A stretch of DNA of 64,000 nucleotides from JAAGZL01 sp050288625 (GTDB taxonomy: Bacteria; Pseudomonadota; Gammaproteobacteria; Chromatiales; Chromatiaceae). The position numbers and the translations under genes are program-made. The stretch spans positions 49,754 through 113,753 of the forward strand of contig JBNKEE010000036.1 in NCBI GenBank assembly GCA_050288625.1, written 5' to 3'. The notes under the pieces are model-generated. The model saw only the letters and a list, made by a program, of their open reading frames with translations, did no database searches and was not told the origin of the DNA. Positions within the stretch are counted from its first letter, which is position 1. Each line of letters starts with the position of its first letter. Positions 23,141 through 31,295 of this stretch are shown here, piece by piece.

Positions 23141-23629
23141 ATGGCAATGTGTCACTGTAATTCTGGTCTAGATTTCGATAAATGTTGCGGGCCTGTCCTG
23201 ACGGGAGAGAGGCAAGCAGAGACGGCAGAGGCATTGATGCGTTCTCGTTACAGCGCCTTTGTTTGTGACGAGATAGATTATCTGAGCGAATCGCTGCATC
23301 CGAAACATCGTTCTGACCATGATGTGGCGGCAACCCGACGTTGGGCCAGCAACGCAGATTGGCTGGGCCTGGAGATATGCTCTATCGAAGATGGCGGCGT
23401 AGATGACGATGAAGGCCTGGTTGAATTTATAGCCAGCTATCGGGAATCGGGGGTGGTGCGCAGGCACCATGAGGTTAGCCGGTTCAAAAAAGAGTCTGGT
23501 CGTTGGTACTATGTGGATGGAGAGGCGCCTAAGATCGAGACCTTTAGAAACGAGCAACCCAAGGTTGGCCGTAATGAACCATGTCCCTGTGGAAGTGGTA
23601 AAAAGTACAAAAAATGCTGTGGTAAGTAG
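23141..23629 (+). CDS. YchJ-like protein with SEC-C motifs
   Basis: 162 residues with an N-terminal SEC-C-type zinc motif (MCHCNSGLDFDKCCGP), a central NTF2-like domain (ALMRSRYSAFVCDEIDYLSESLHP then the LVEFIASYRESG sheet) and a second SEC-C motif at the end (NEPCPCGSGKKYKKCCG). This is the YchJ/UPF0225 layout. The SEC-C motif binds zinc and in SecA contacts SecB and ribosomes; the role of YchJ proteins is not established. It lies 3 bp after pckG and is likely read from the same transcript. Confidence 0.9.
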   Translation: MAMCHCNSGLDFDKCCGPVLTGERQAETAEALMRSRYSAFVCDEIDYLSESLHPKHRSDHDVAATRRWASNADWLGLEICSIEDGGVDDDEGLVEFIASYRESGVVRRHHEVSRFKKESGRWYYVDGEAPKIETFRNEQPKVGRNEPCPCGSGKKYKKCCGK

Positions 23630-23692
23630 GTATCTAAGTCTAAAAATATAGTTAAATTAGTTGCTTATGTTTGCAATTTAATGTAAATAGTC

Positions 23693-23733
23693 TAGATTAT
23701 TAAGAAAAAGACTACAGAGGTCTTAATAATCTA
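23693..23733 (+). promoter_or_regulatory. 13-bp perfect inverted repeat ending at the start codon
   Basis: TAGATTATTAAGA (23693-23705) and TCTTAATAATCTA (23721-23733) are exact complements around a 15-nt loop. The right arm abuts the ATG at 23734, and the only purine-rich ribosome-site candidate (AGAGG) lies in the loop. Either a palindromic operator or an RNA hairpin that gates translation of the lytic transglycosylase. Confidence 0.55.
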
Positions 23734-24471
23734 ATGCTATTTTCACGCAAACACGCAGGCATTAGGCCTATTTTAGTAGGTTTGGTGTTGCTGGCGTCCA
23801 TGCCCATCTATGCCGATTACTATAAATATATCGGTCCCCATGGTGAGATTCTATTCACTGACAAACCTATGGAAGCTCCGTATACGATGGTTTGGAGGAA
23901 AGACCGGCATTTTATAACCATGGGGAAAACCGCTCTTTCAGAGGATGAATCCAATAGTGCCGCCAAAGGAGATGGCCCAAAAGACGGTTTTAAGATTACA
24001 AAAAACAAGGTCACTTATGTGGAACATAAGCCACATGTGGATTTTGGCTCTATGCATTCCAATCGTGCTAAGTATTCCGACATGATTGACGAGGTTGCGC
24101 GCAAGACACGTCTTTATCCATCTCTTCTACACGCCGTGATAAAGGCCGAATCTGCCTACGATCCAAATGCCGTATCACCGGCGGGGGCGGTTGGTTTGAT
24201 GCAACTTATGCCACATACCGCCAAGCGTTTTGGAGTGAAAAACAGGCGTGATCCCAGAGACAATCTTGAGGGTGGAGCCCGCTATTTGCGCAAACTGCTG
24301 ACCAGGTACAACAATAATATTAAGCTTGCCTTGGCGGCGTATAACGCTGGCCACAAGGCGGTAAAGAAGTATGGAAATAAGATTCCTCCATATAAAGAAA
24401 CTCAGAACTATGTGAAGAAGGTCATAGCCTACTATATTCAGAACCGTAGGCGTCTGGCTATGGCCGATTAA
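23734..24471 (+). CDS. Soluble lytic murein transglycosylase, DUF4124-SLT
   Basis: 245 residues. A signal peptide (about 1-27, ending YA-DYY) is followed by a DUF4124-like N-terminal segment (YKYIGPHGEILFTDKP) and a C-terminal SLT (goose-lysozyme-like) domain from about residue 115. The catalytic glutamate is E139 in IKAESAYDPNAVSPAGAVGLMQLMP; the AYNAG motif lies near residue 205. It cleaves peptidoglycan glycan strands in the periplasm with 1,6-anhydro-ring formation. Small enzymes of this kind open the wall for envelope complexes or recycle murein. The start codon touches a long inverted repeat. Confidence 0.92.
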   Translation: MLFSRKHAGIRPILVGLVLLASMPIYADYYKYIGPHGEILFTDKPMEAPYTMVWRKDRHFITMGKTALSEDESNSAAKGDGPKDGFKITKNKVTYVEHKPHVDFGSMHSNRAKYSDMIDEVARKTRLYPSLLHAVIKAESAYDPNAVSPAGAVGLMQLMPHTAKRFGVKNRRDPRDNLEGGARYLRKLLTRYNNNIKLALAAYNAGHKAVKKYGNKIPPYKETQNYVKKVIAYYIQNRRRLAMAD

Positions 24472-24505
24472 AACTCCCGCAAGTCTTGGCAGCATAGTGT
24501 AAGCT

Positions 24506-25042
24506 ATGTCGTTATCTATGGATAAACTAGTAAAATCCAGGTTTGCATGGCTCATGCTGGCGATGAGCGCGTTGGGATTGGAACTGGCCGCCCTCTACTT
24601 TCAGTATGTCTTGCAGCTCGAGCCATGCGTCCTTTGCGTCTATGAACGTAACGCAGTGGCCCTTATATTTCTTGCCGGAGTTATTGGCTGCATCAATCCC
24701 AATATCCTTGTATTGCGCATATCTGGATTTCTGTCATGGATTGTTGGGACTGTTTGGGGGCTCTATCTTTCTATAGAACATTCCGGTATCCAGATGGGGT
24801 TAATAAAGGACTCAGGCAGTTGTGACTTTGTCGCGAATTATCCATCCTGGATGCGGTTAGATAAATGGATACCATGGCTGTTTAACCCGACCGGTTACTG
24901 TGAGGATATCCAGTGGCGGTTCCTGGGGATGAGCATGCCTCAGGTCATGGTGGTGATAAACACGGTGTATCTAATTGTGTTTGCTATAGTTGTTAGTTCA
25001 GTAACAGGGCGGTCTAAGGGCGAGGGGTTATCGAATGTCTGA
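24506..25042 (+). CDS. dsbB: Disulfide bond formation protein DsbB
   Basis: 178-residue inner-membrane quinone reductase that reoxidises DsbA. Four TM helices are visible. The first periplasmic loop has the CVLC pair (after LQLEP, about residues 36-39), and the second has the GSCDF and GYCED cysteines. Together these are the two redox pairs that pass electrons from DsbA to ubiquinone or menaquinone. ATG at 24506 is used, and 24518 is an alternative that leaves four residues out. It overlaps the next gene by 8 bp. Confidence 0.95.
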   Translation: MSLSMDKLVKSRFAWLMLAMSALGLELAALYFQYVLQLEPCVLCVYERNAVALIFLAGVIGCINPNILVLRISGFLSWIVGTVWGLYLSIEHSGIQMGLIKDSGSCDFVANYPSWMRLDKWIPWLFNPTGYCEDIQWRFLGMSMPQVMVVINTVYLIVFAIVVSSVTGRSKGEGLSNV

Positions 25043-25460
25043 ATCCAGTGTGGCTACGGGTAAATGCCTGTGTGGAAAGGTAACCTACGAGATTACGGGC
25101 AATCTTGGTATATTCCAGTACTGCCATTGCTCCAGGTGCAGAAAGTTTACCGGTAGCGCCGTTTCGGCGAATCTTCTGCTTACTCCCGAACAGTTTAAGT
25201 GGCTGAGTGGAGAAGAGTATGTGGGGAGATTTGAGCTGGAAGGCGCCAAGCACTTTGCTACCTGTTTTTGTAAGCAGTGCGGCTCTTCACTTCCCTGGCT
25301 GGCGCAGAGCAGACAGGTGGTGGTTGTTCCGGCCGGTACCCTGGATACCGATCCGGGCATAAGACCATCACAGAACATATATTGGGGTTCCAGGGCGTGT
25401 TGGTATGCAGAGGCTAGTGAGCTGCCTAAGCATGATGAACTGCCGAAAAAGAAGCAATAG
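25035..25460 (+). CDS. GFA/CENP-V family zinc protein
   Basis: 141 residues, soluble. The zinc-binding pattern of the glutathione-dependent formaldehyde-activating (GFA) family is complete: GKCLCGKVTYEI, YCHCSRCRKFTGSA, then CFCKQCGSSLP. The fold is the Mss4-like CENP-V domain. Founding members speed S-hydroxymethylglutathione formation, but most homologues have unknown substrates. It is translationally coupled to dsbB by an 8-bp overlap, so a thiol-related role is conceivable. It converges with the PQQ-type dehydrogenase gene, whose stop lies only 9 bp away. Confidence 0.9.
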   Translation: MSESSVATGKCLCGKVTYEITGNLGIFQYCHCSRCRKFTGSAVSANLLLTPEQFKWLSGEEYVGRFELEGAKHFATCFCKQCGSSLPWLAQSRQVVVVPAGTLDTDPGIRPSQNIYWGSRACWYAEASELPKHDELPKKKQ

Positions 25461-25468
25461 ACCTTAGT

Positions 25469-26644
25469 TCAAGGCGCGGGTTCAAGCCGTACAAGTTTTC
25501 CGTCTGATTCGTCGGTCAACAGATATATATATCCATCTGGTCCGGTTCTGACATCGCGTATACGTCCTAACTTTTCCTTGAGTAATCTTTCTTCTCGTAT
25601 AACCTTGTTTCCGTCCAATTCCAGTCGAACCAGTAGTTGAAACTTGAGTGAACCTACAAAAAGGTCACCTTTCCATTCGGGAAATTTGTCTGCGTTATAA
25701 AAGGACATGCCGGATGGTGCTATGGACGGAACCCAATAGTAATTCGGTTGTTCCATGCCATGTTTATGCGTGCCTTCACCGATACTGGTACCAATAACAT
25801 AGTTGACGCCATAGGTGATGATTGGCCATCCGTAATTTCGTCCTTTGTGTATGAGATTCAGCTCATCTCCCCCCTGAGGACCATGCTCATGTATCCAGAC
25901 CTCGCCTGTTTTCGGATGTAACGCCATGCCCTGTGGGTTACGATGTCCATAGCTGAATATCTCTGGCTTTGCTCCGTGTTGTGCTATGAATGGATTATCT
26001 TCTGGAATCATTCCATCATCATGAATACGGATGACTGATCCGGCCTGATCGTCCAGTGCCTGAGCCCTGGGCCTGTCGCCCCTGTCGCCGATGGTTATGT
26101 ATAGATAACCTGAGCGATCGAAGAGCAGACGTGATCCGAAGTGGTAGGTTTTATCAGTCTTGCGTTCCAGGCGAAAGATTACTTGGAGATCTGTAAGCCT
26201 ATGATTAACCAGACGAGCTCTGGACACCTCTGTACCCATACCTTCTGCACCTGGAGCTACATAGGATAGGTAGATCCATCCGTTATCTTTAAAATCTGGA
26301 TGCAGGATGATATCCAGTAGACCGCCTTGTCCTTCAGCTTCAATCCTGGGTAACCCAGATACTGGAGTTGGATCTAACTTGCCGTTATCCACTATACGTA
26401 ACCTACCGCTACGCTCAGTCACAAGGATTCTTCCGTCCGGCAGAAAGGCCATACCCCAAGGGTGTTCTAATCCGGCCACGATAGTAACGATCCTACCGGA
26501 GAAGCTTCCGACTATCGGTTCAAGCCTTTGGGCGGAATGGGATGATAGGTAAGGGCATATGATCAAAGATACGAAGGTAATATATGTGGAAATTTTGGCA
26601 CGCAGACCACGTTTTCTATTGAAAATGTTCTCAATCATAACCAT
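25469..26644 (-). CDS. PQQ-dependent sugar dehydrogenase family protein, exported
   Basis: 391 residues with a signal peptide (about residues 15-38, TYITFVSLIICPYLSSHSA). The mature chain is a six-bladed beta-propeller of the soluble glucose/aldose dehydrogenase family (GSDH/YliI type). LEHPWGMAFLPDGRILVTERSGRL opens blade one; GSRLLFDRSGYLYITIGDRG, YGHRNPQGMALHP and EHGPQGGDELN are the conserved catalytic-face loops, including the active-site histidine segment. Members oxidise aldoses in the periplasm when PQQ and calcium are bound. No PQQ biosynthesis genes are in the window. It is transcribed divergently from hsp20. Confidence 0.92.
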   Translation of the reverse strand: MVMIENIFNRKRGLRAKISTYITFVSLIICPYLSSHSAQRLEPIVGSFSGRIVTIVAGLEHPWGMAFLPDGRILVTERSGRLRIVDNGKLDPTPVSGLPRIEAEGQGGLLDIILHPDFKDNGWIYLSYVAPGAEGMGTEVSRARLVNHRLTDLQVIFRLERKTDKTYHFGSRLLFDRSGYLYITIGDRGDRPRAQALDDQAGSVIRIHDDGMIPEDNPFIAQHGAKPEIFSYGHRNPQGMALHPKTGEVWIHEHGPQGGDELNLIHKGRNYGWPIITYGVNYVIGTSIGEGTHKHGMEQPNYYWVPSIAPSGMSFYNADKFPEWKGDLFVGSLKFQLLVRLELDGNKVIREERLLKEKLGRIRDVRTGPDGYIYLLTDESDGKLVRLEPAP

Positions 26645-26715
26645 ATTTTAGAGTAGAAAAAGGTTGTGTGAGAGGTAAGTGTAAAACTTCATGGAGCAAA
26701 ATTGGAGGTGATATC

Positions 26716-27252
26716 ATGGTTGGTACAACTGACAAAAAGGGCACCGGTAACGAGGTGGAAGTCAAGCAGTCTGGGAATGACGTTGATGCAACCAAAACAG
26801 AGGAATCCAGGTCACTGCATCCATTAGAAGAGATGGATCGCATGTTCGAGAATTTGTTTACCAGAGGTTGGCTGAGGCCGTTTCGTTGGGATATGCCAGC
26901 ATTCGAAGATTTTCGTATGCCGTTTGGCGGAAAGGTTCCGCGTGTTGATGTCATTGACCGCGAGAAAGAGGTGGTAATTCGCGCGGAGATCCCAGGTGTG
27001 GATAAGAAGGATATTGAAGTTACTATGACAGACGCCGCAGTTACCATAAAAGGAACAACAAAGAAGGAGAAAAAGGAGAAGAAGGAAGACTACTTCAGGA
27101 GCGAGATATCAAAGGGTTCTTTCAGTCGTACGGTAGGGCTTCCGGATAACGTAGATGGAGCCAAGGCCAAAGCAAGTTTTACCGATGGTGTGCTTGAGTT
27201 GACCGTACCTAAGGTCAAAGGTAGCAAACGGCATAGTATCAAGGTGGAGTGA
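26716..27252 (+). CDS. Small heat-shock protein Hsp20
   Basis: 178 residues from the ATG at 26716, which follows TTGGAGGTGATATC; the upstream GTG at 26668 has no such site. The alpha-crystallin domain (about 75-178) has VDVIDREKEVVIRAEIPGVDKKDIEVTMTD, KGTTKKEKKEKKEDYFRSE, FSRTVGLPDNVD and the GVLELTVPKVKG end. The N-terminal arm holds FRWDMPAFEDFRMPF. It is an ATP-independent holdase that keeps unfolding proteins soluble. A terminator-like hairpin follows. A lysine/glutamate-rich loop (KKEKKEKKE) is slightly longer than in many relatives. Confidence 0.95.
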   Translation: MVGTTDKKGTGNEVEVKQSGNDVDATKTEESRSLHPLEEMDRMFENLFTRGWLRPFRWDMPAFEDFRMPFGGKVPRVDVIDREKEVVIRAEIPGVDKKDIEVTMTDAAVTIKGTTKKEKKEKKEDYFRSEISKGSFSRTVGLPDNVDGAKAKASFTDGVLELTVPKVKGSKRHSIKVE

Positions 27253-27259
27253 TAAATGT

Positions 27260-27286
27260 TGGGCCTGCGCATATGGCGCGGGCCCA
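27260..27286. terminator. Hairpin between hsp20 and the convergent TusA-like gene
   Basis: TGGGCCTGCGC (27260-27270) pairs with GCGCGGGCCCA (27276-27286), with one G-T pair. A/T-rich flanks on both sides let it serve both converging genes. Confidence 0.65.
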
Positions 27287-27301
27287 TTTATTATTAAAAG
27301 A

Positions 27302-27538
27302 CTATTTACACCCCTTGCGGATTAGATAGATATACTCCCTCTTGGTCTGCTTGAACTCAAGCAGATCATGTCCTTCCTGTTTGCATAACACATGTACTTC
27401 CCGTTCTGTGCCTGGTTCTGTCCCGACTACCTTTACTACGTCACCGCCATTCATGCGAGACAGAGTCTGTTTGATACGCAATATAGGCAGGGGGCAGTTC
27501 AACCCCTTTAGGTCTAACTCTTTTGTAATGTCTGTCAT
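27302..27538 (-). CDS. TusA-family sulfur carrier protein
   Basis: 78 residues of the TusA/SirA fold. The sulfur-carrying cysteine lies in LNCPLPILRIKQTLSRM (CPxP motif, C15). GGDVVKVVGTEPGTEREV follows, then the family's LLEFKQTKREYIYLIRKG beta-strand end. TusA proteins relay persulfide sulfur in tRNA thiolation, molybdenum cofactor assembly and, in sulfur oxidisers, towards the Dsr or Hdr pathways. With no dsr, hdr or rhodanese gene beside it, the specific pathway cannot be told. It has its own short transcription unit, divergent from the mscS gene. Confidence 0.9.
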   Translation of the reverse strand: MTDITKELDLKGLNCPLPILRIKQTLSRMNGGDVVKVVGTEPGTEREVHVLCKQEGHDLLEFKQTKREYIYLIRKGCK

Positions 27539-27676
27539 CTAAAGCATCTCCTCAGTGCTTGACGCTATATGATAATAGAAGTGCTGCTATAAGTGGAATA
27601 TTGGTGCTATCCTTAAGCACTCATTGGGGCCTAAATCCATCAGGCGTTATTACCTTCGCGGAATGGGGAAATAATA

Positions 27677-28738
27677 ATGAGCGAACTGCTAGAACAAACC
27701 TACTTCAATAACACACTCCAGACTTGGGCTGTATCCTTTGGCATAATTATCCTATCAATGCTGTTGGGGAAGGTGGTTTACTGGATCTTTTCCAAGATCG
27801 TGCGTGGTTTCACCAGCCGCACCGAGACCAAACTCGATGACATCATCGTTGACATGATAGAAGAACCGATGGTGTTTTTCCTGATTTCCGCAGGTATTTG
27901 GTTTGGACTAAAGCAACTGACTCTGCCTGAGGCATTGAATAGCGCAATCAATAACTCATTTCAGGTTCTGTTGGCGCTGTTGGTTGGCTGGTTGGTAAGT
28001 CGTCTGTTCGACGCAATCTGTGAAGAGTACTTGGCTCCATGGGCGGAAAAGTCAGAAAATGATCTGGATGACCAGCTTCTGCCTATCCTGCGCAAATCAG
28101 TAAAGACCGCTATCTGGGCCTTTGCGGTGATCATCGGACTGAATAACGCGGGCTATGATGTTGGCGCCCTTATCGCTGGACTTGGTATCGGCGGTCTGGC
28201 TCTGGCTATGGCTGCAAAGGACACAGTCTCTAATATCTTTGGTGGAGTGACGGTCTTTACCGATCAGCCGTTCAAGATCAACGATCGCATCAAGATTGCC
28301 GGGTTTGACGGAACAGTGGTTGAGATCGGTGTGCGCAGTACCAGGCTAGAGACTCTGGAAGGACGCATCGTAACCATTCCCAATTCGAAATTTGCCGATG
28401 CTCCGGTTGAGAATATCTCCCGTGAGCCGTCGCGTAAGATAGTTCTTAATCTCGGGCTTACCTATGACACCGCGCCTGAGAAGATGCAGCAGGCCATGGA
28501 TATGTTGCAACAGATCAATGAAGCGAATCCGAATACCGAGGATAAACAGATCATCTCATTCAACGGCTTTGGAGATTTCGCCATGAATATTATGTTTATC
28601 TATTACATCAGCAAGGGGGCAGACATTGCTAATACCCAGACTGAGATAAACATGGAGATATTGCGCCAATTCAATGTCAACGGACTTGAATTTGCCTTCC
28701 CTACCCAGACTATCTATACCATAGGGGCTAACGCATAA
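27677..28738 (+). CDS. MscS-family mechanosensitive channel
   Basis: 353 residues. Three to four TM helices fill the N-terminal half. The pore-lining helix is near residues 165-190 (ALIAGLGIGGLALAMAAKDTVSNIFGG), with the small-residue packing typical of MscS TM3. The beta domain (DRIKIAGFDGTVVEIGVRSTRLETLEGRIVTIPNSKF) and the vestibule domain follow. It opens when membrane tension rises after osmotic downshock. The stop codon overlaps the start of the next gene by one base (TAATG), so the channel and the HerA-like ATPase are co-translated. Confidence 0.95.
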   Translation: MSELLEQTYFNNTLQTWAVSFGIIILSMLLGKVVYWIFSKIVRGFTSRTETKLDDIIVDMIEEPMVFFLISAGIWFGLKQLTLPEALNSAINNSFQVLLALLVGWLVSRLFDAICEEYLAPWAEKSENDLDDQLLPILRKSVKTAIWAFAVIIGLNNAGYDVGALIAGLGIGGLALAMAAKDTVSNIFGGVTVFTDQPFKINDRIKIAGFDGTVVEIGVRSTRLETLEGRIVTIPNSKFADAPVENISREPSRKIVLNLGLTYDTAPEKMQQAMDMLQQINEANPNTEDKQIISFNGFGDFAMNIMFIYYISKGADIANTQTEINMEILRQFNVNGLEFAFPTQTIYTIGANA

Positions 28739-30234
28739 TGAACAATGAGATTCTGATTGGCGGAAACGGACAGTCACAGGTTTCTCTGTTGGCAAAGACC
28801 GCCAATCGACATGGCATGATTGCCGGAGCTACTGGAACCGGTAAAAGTGTCACCCTACAGGTCCTGGCTGAGAACTTCTCAGCAATGGGAGTGCCGGTAT
28901 TCCTGGCAGATGTAAAGGGTGATCTATCAGGCCTAGCACAGTCCATAGCAATGAACGACAAGATAACCTCCCGGTTGGAGAATATAGGTATAGATGGTTT
29001 CACCCCTCAGGCCAACCCAACACTGTTCTGGGATCTGTTTGGTAAACAGGGACATCCAATCAGGACCACCATATCTGACATGGGTCCGCTACTGCTCTCC
29101 AGTATGCTGGAATTGAACGATACTCAGACCGGTGTACTCTATGCCGCATTTAGCATTGCTGATGACAGTGGTATGTTGTTACTGGACCTAAAAGATCTGC
29201 GCAGTATGCTAGGTTGGATGGATGATAATGCCAAAGAACTGTCATCCGACTACGGCAATATCAGCAGCTCTAGCATAGGTGCGATCCAGAGACGCCTGTT
29301 GGTGCTGGAGGAGCAAGGGGCGGAGCATCTTCTAGGTGAACCGGCACTCAATCTGAATGATCTGATGATCACAGACTTCTCTGGTCGCGGCGTAGTAAGC
29401 ATCCTGGATGTTACAGAACTCATGTCTAAATCACCTAGGGTATACGCCACCTTTCTGCTGTGGTTGTTGGCGGAGTTGTTTGAAAATCTGCCAGAGGTGG
29501 GTGATCCAGAAAAGCCTAAGCTGGTGCTTTTTTTTGATGAGGCACATCTTCTGTTTGACCGCGCGCCCCGACCTCTGCTGGACAAGATAGAACAGGTGGT
29601 GCGTCTGATTCGTTCCAAGGGAGTAAGTGTGTTTTTTATTAGCCAAAGTCCATTGGATATACCATCTGATATCCTGGGTCAGCTGGGCGCACGCATTCAG
29701 CACGCATTGCGTGCATTTACTCCCAAAGATAAGGATACGGTGCGTACGGTCGCGCAGAATTTTCGCGAGAATCCAGATTTGGATACCGAGCAAGTTATAA
29801 CCGAACTTGGTACTGGTGAGGCTTTGGTCTCGGTCTTGGATGAAGACGGGAGCCCAACGCCAGTAGAAAGGATTTTGATAAGACCGCCGCAGTCACGCAT
29901 AGGACCACTTTCAGAAGCTGAGCGCAGAGAAGTGCTTGAACGCTCGCCACTAAAGGGAAGATATGACACAACAGTAGATCGGGAATCCGCCTTTGAGATG
30001 CTGAAGAAACGTGCAGAGGAAGAAGAGCGTGTGGAACTTGCGGAGAAGGCACGTATAGAGGAAGAGAAAGCAGCGAAGAAGGATGGATCAAAGGGCAGTA
30101 TTTGGACCGGCACCTCAAGACGTCAGGGGGTGGGGGAGGCCATCGTTAAAAGTGTAGCTCGTTCTGTCGGAAGTTCTATTGGACGGCAGATAGTCCGAGG
30201 GGTTTTGGGTTCGTTGCTGGGGGGTAGAAGGTAA
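28738..30234 (+). CDS. yjgR: HerA/YjgR-type P-loop ATPase
   Basis: 498-residue ATPase of the DUF853/YjgR branch of HerA-FtsK proteins. Walker A is GATGTGKSVTLQVLAE near residues 31-46, followed by FLADVKGDLSGLAQ. Walker B is LVLFFDEAHLLF near residue 265, and the conserved FISQSPLDIPSDILGQLGARIQHALRAFT segment follows. The C-terminus is a charged helix (about 415-465, rich in Glu and Lys) ending in a Gly-rich amphipathic tail. E. coli YjgR is of unknown function. Overlap with mscS is seen here, but whether it has functional meaning is unknown. Confidence 0.93.
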   Translation: MNNEILIGGNGQSQVSLLAKTANRHGMIAGATGTGKSVTLQVLAENFSAMGVPVFLADVKGDLSGLAQSIAMNDKITSRLENIGIDGFTPQANPTLFWDLFGKQGHPIRTTISDMGPLLLSSMLELNDTQTGVLYAAFSIADDSGMLLLDLKDLRSMLGWMDDNAKELSSDYGNISSSSIGAIQRRLLVLEEQGAEHLLGEPALNLNDLMITDFSGRGVVSILDVTELMSKSPRVYATFLLWLLAELFENLPEVGDPEKPKLVLFFDEAHLLFDRAPRPLLDKIEQVVRLIRSKGVSVFFISQSPLDIPSDILGQLGARIQHALRAFTPKDKDTVRTVAQNFRENPDLDTEQVITELGTGEALVSVLDEDGSPTPVERILIRPPQSRIGPLSEAERREVLERSPLKGRYDTTVDRESAFEMLKKRAEEEERVELAEKARIEEEKAAKKDGSKGSIWTGTSRRQGVGEAIVKSVARSVGSSIGRQIVRGVLGSLLGGRR

Positions 30235-30249
30235 TACTCTATATTTATT

Positions 30250-30272
30250 GTCCCGTAGCTGGACTACGGGAC
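30250..30272. terminator. Hairpin between yjgR and the hemerythrin gene
   Basis: GTCCCGTAG (30250-30258) and CTACGGGAC (30264-30272) form a perfect 9-bp stem with a 5-nt loop between two convergent genes. T-runs on either side are weak. Confidence 0.65.
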
Positions 30273-30284
30273 GATTAAATATGC

Positions 30285-30722
30285 TTACTTAGGAAAGAAT
30301 TTAACAAGCATCTTCGATATCCACCCCTTATTCAATTTATTCCGTATCTCCTGTGCGTAATATTGATCTTCTTTCTGGATATGGGCGATAAGCCAGATCT
30401 TTAGGTCATTCAATAGACGGCGCGATACGTCCTTCCCCTGGTCCCACTCCGACTTGTAACGACTTATGCGGTCTGTGAACGAGTCGTGAACCATGCGATG
30501 ACCTTCGGTGTTTTGGTAGCCGTGTTCGGCCATCAGACTCTCTTCGAATGAGAAGTGCGAGATGCAATACTCGAAGAGGTTAGCAAATACCTTGTCTATT
30601 TCATCCCTGTCATTGGTCGAAATGGCATAGTGTAGCTGATTTATATAGTCGATAATCTTTCGGTGTTGTATGTCTATGACCTCAATGCCTGTGTCGTAGG
30701 CGTCGTCCCATGCAATAAACAT
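30285..30722 (-). CDS. Bacteriohemerythrin
   Basis: 145-residue single-domain hemerythrin. All seven expected diiron ligands are present with family spacing: H20, H56, E60, H75, H79, H114 and D119. It binds O2 reversibly in the cytoplasm; suggested roles are oxygen storage, delivery to oxidases or oxygen protection in microaerophiles. A C-terminal extension of about 20 residues (KGWISKMLVKFFPK) is basic and amphipathic and could touch the membrane. It is transcribed alone. Confidence 0.95.
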   Translation of the reverse strand: MFIAWDDAYDTGIEVIDIQHRKIIDYINQLHYAISTNDRDEIDKVFANLFEYCISHFSFEESLMAEHGYQNTEGHRMVHDSFTDRISRYKSEWDQGKDVSRRLLNDLKIWLIAHIQKEDQYYAQEIRNKLNKGWISKMLVKFFPK

Positions 30723-30825
30723 AATTATGTCTACCCCTTAATGATGCTTTTTGGATATACGGAAAAGGCCACTCTTGTTGTTATGGCTGCTTTATTCTAA
30801 ATAACTAGCGGTTTTTCTACACCTT

Positions 30826-31068
30826 TTATTCTGACGATAGATAGGTCAGTTCATTTCCCTCCAGGGGGAGTTGGGCGCGTATTGCGCTCGCGTGATGAAG
30901 GTGTTCATGAGGTACAAGTATCCAATACTCGGGCCCATCAGCATTCCTTGGTTCTATTCTCTCAATGCGATTTGGAATTCCTTCCATTTGTAGTTTTGTA
31001 GCTACTAAACCTGCTAAACCTTTGGCGGTGTACCCTCTAAAGTATTCCCAAAGCTCTTCGTTGCTCAT
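30826..31068 (-). CDS. DUF2007-like small protein
   Basis: 80 residues from the ATG at 31068 (MSNEELWEYFRGY); an upstream GTG at 31077 adds three residues and neither has a good ribosome-binding site. The GLAGLVATKLQMEGIPNRIERI helix-strand, the EYWILVPHEHLHHASAIRAQL ending and the length match the DUF2007 (putative signal-transducing) domain, a ferredoxin-like small fold found alone or fused to ATP-dependent protease substrates. The WILVPHE phrase is the usual VxVPxxd core. Function unknown. Confidence 0.72.
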   Translation of the reverse strand: MSNEELWEYFRGYTAKGLAGLVATKLQMEGIPNRIERIEPRNADGPEYWILVPHEHLHHASAIRAQLPLEGNELTYLSSE

Positions 31069-31295
31069 TTTTCGCACTTTTCAGTTGGTTATTATCTTAG
31101 AAGTATAATCCATGTAAATTATAGAACAATTATATTCCTAACGCAGTCAAGACGGGGAGAATTTCCTGATTGTAAACCTGCTTTTAGTACAAAACTGAGA
31201 TATCTGTACTAGTATTTGATTACGGCTGATCTGACTAGCTGAGGGTGTGGTGCAGGATATACACCATTTTACGCTGTAATCGTTGGCGGTTGATA

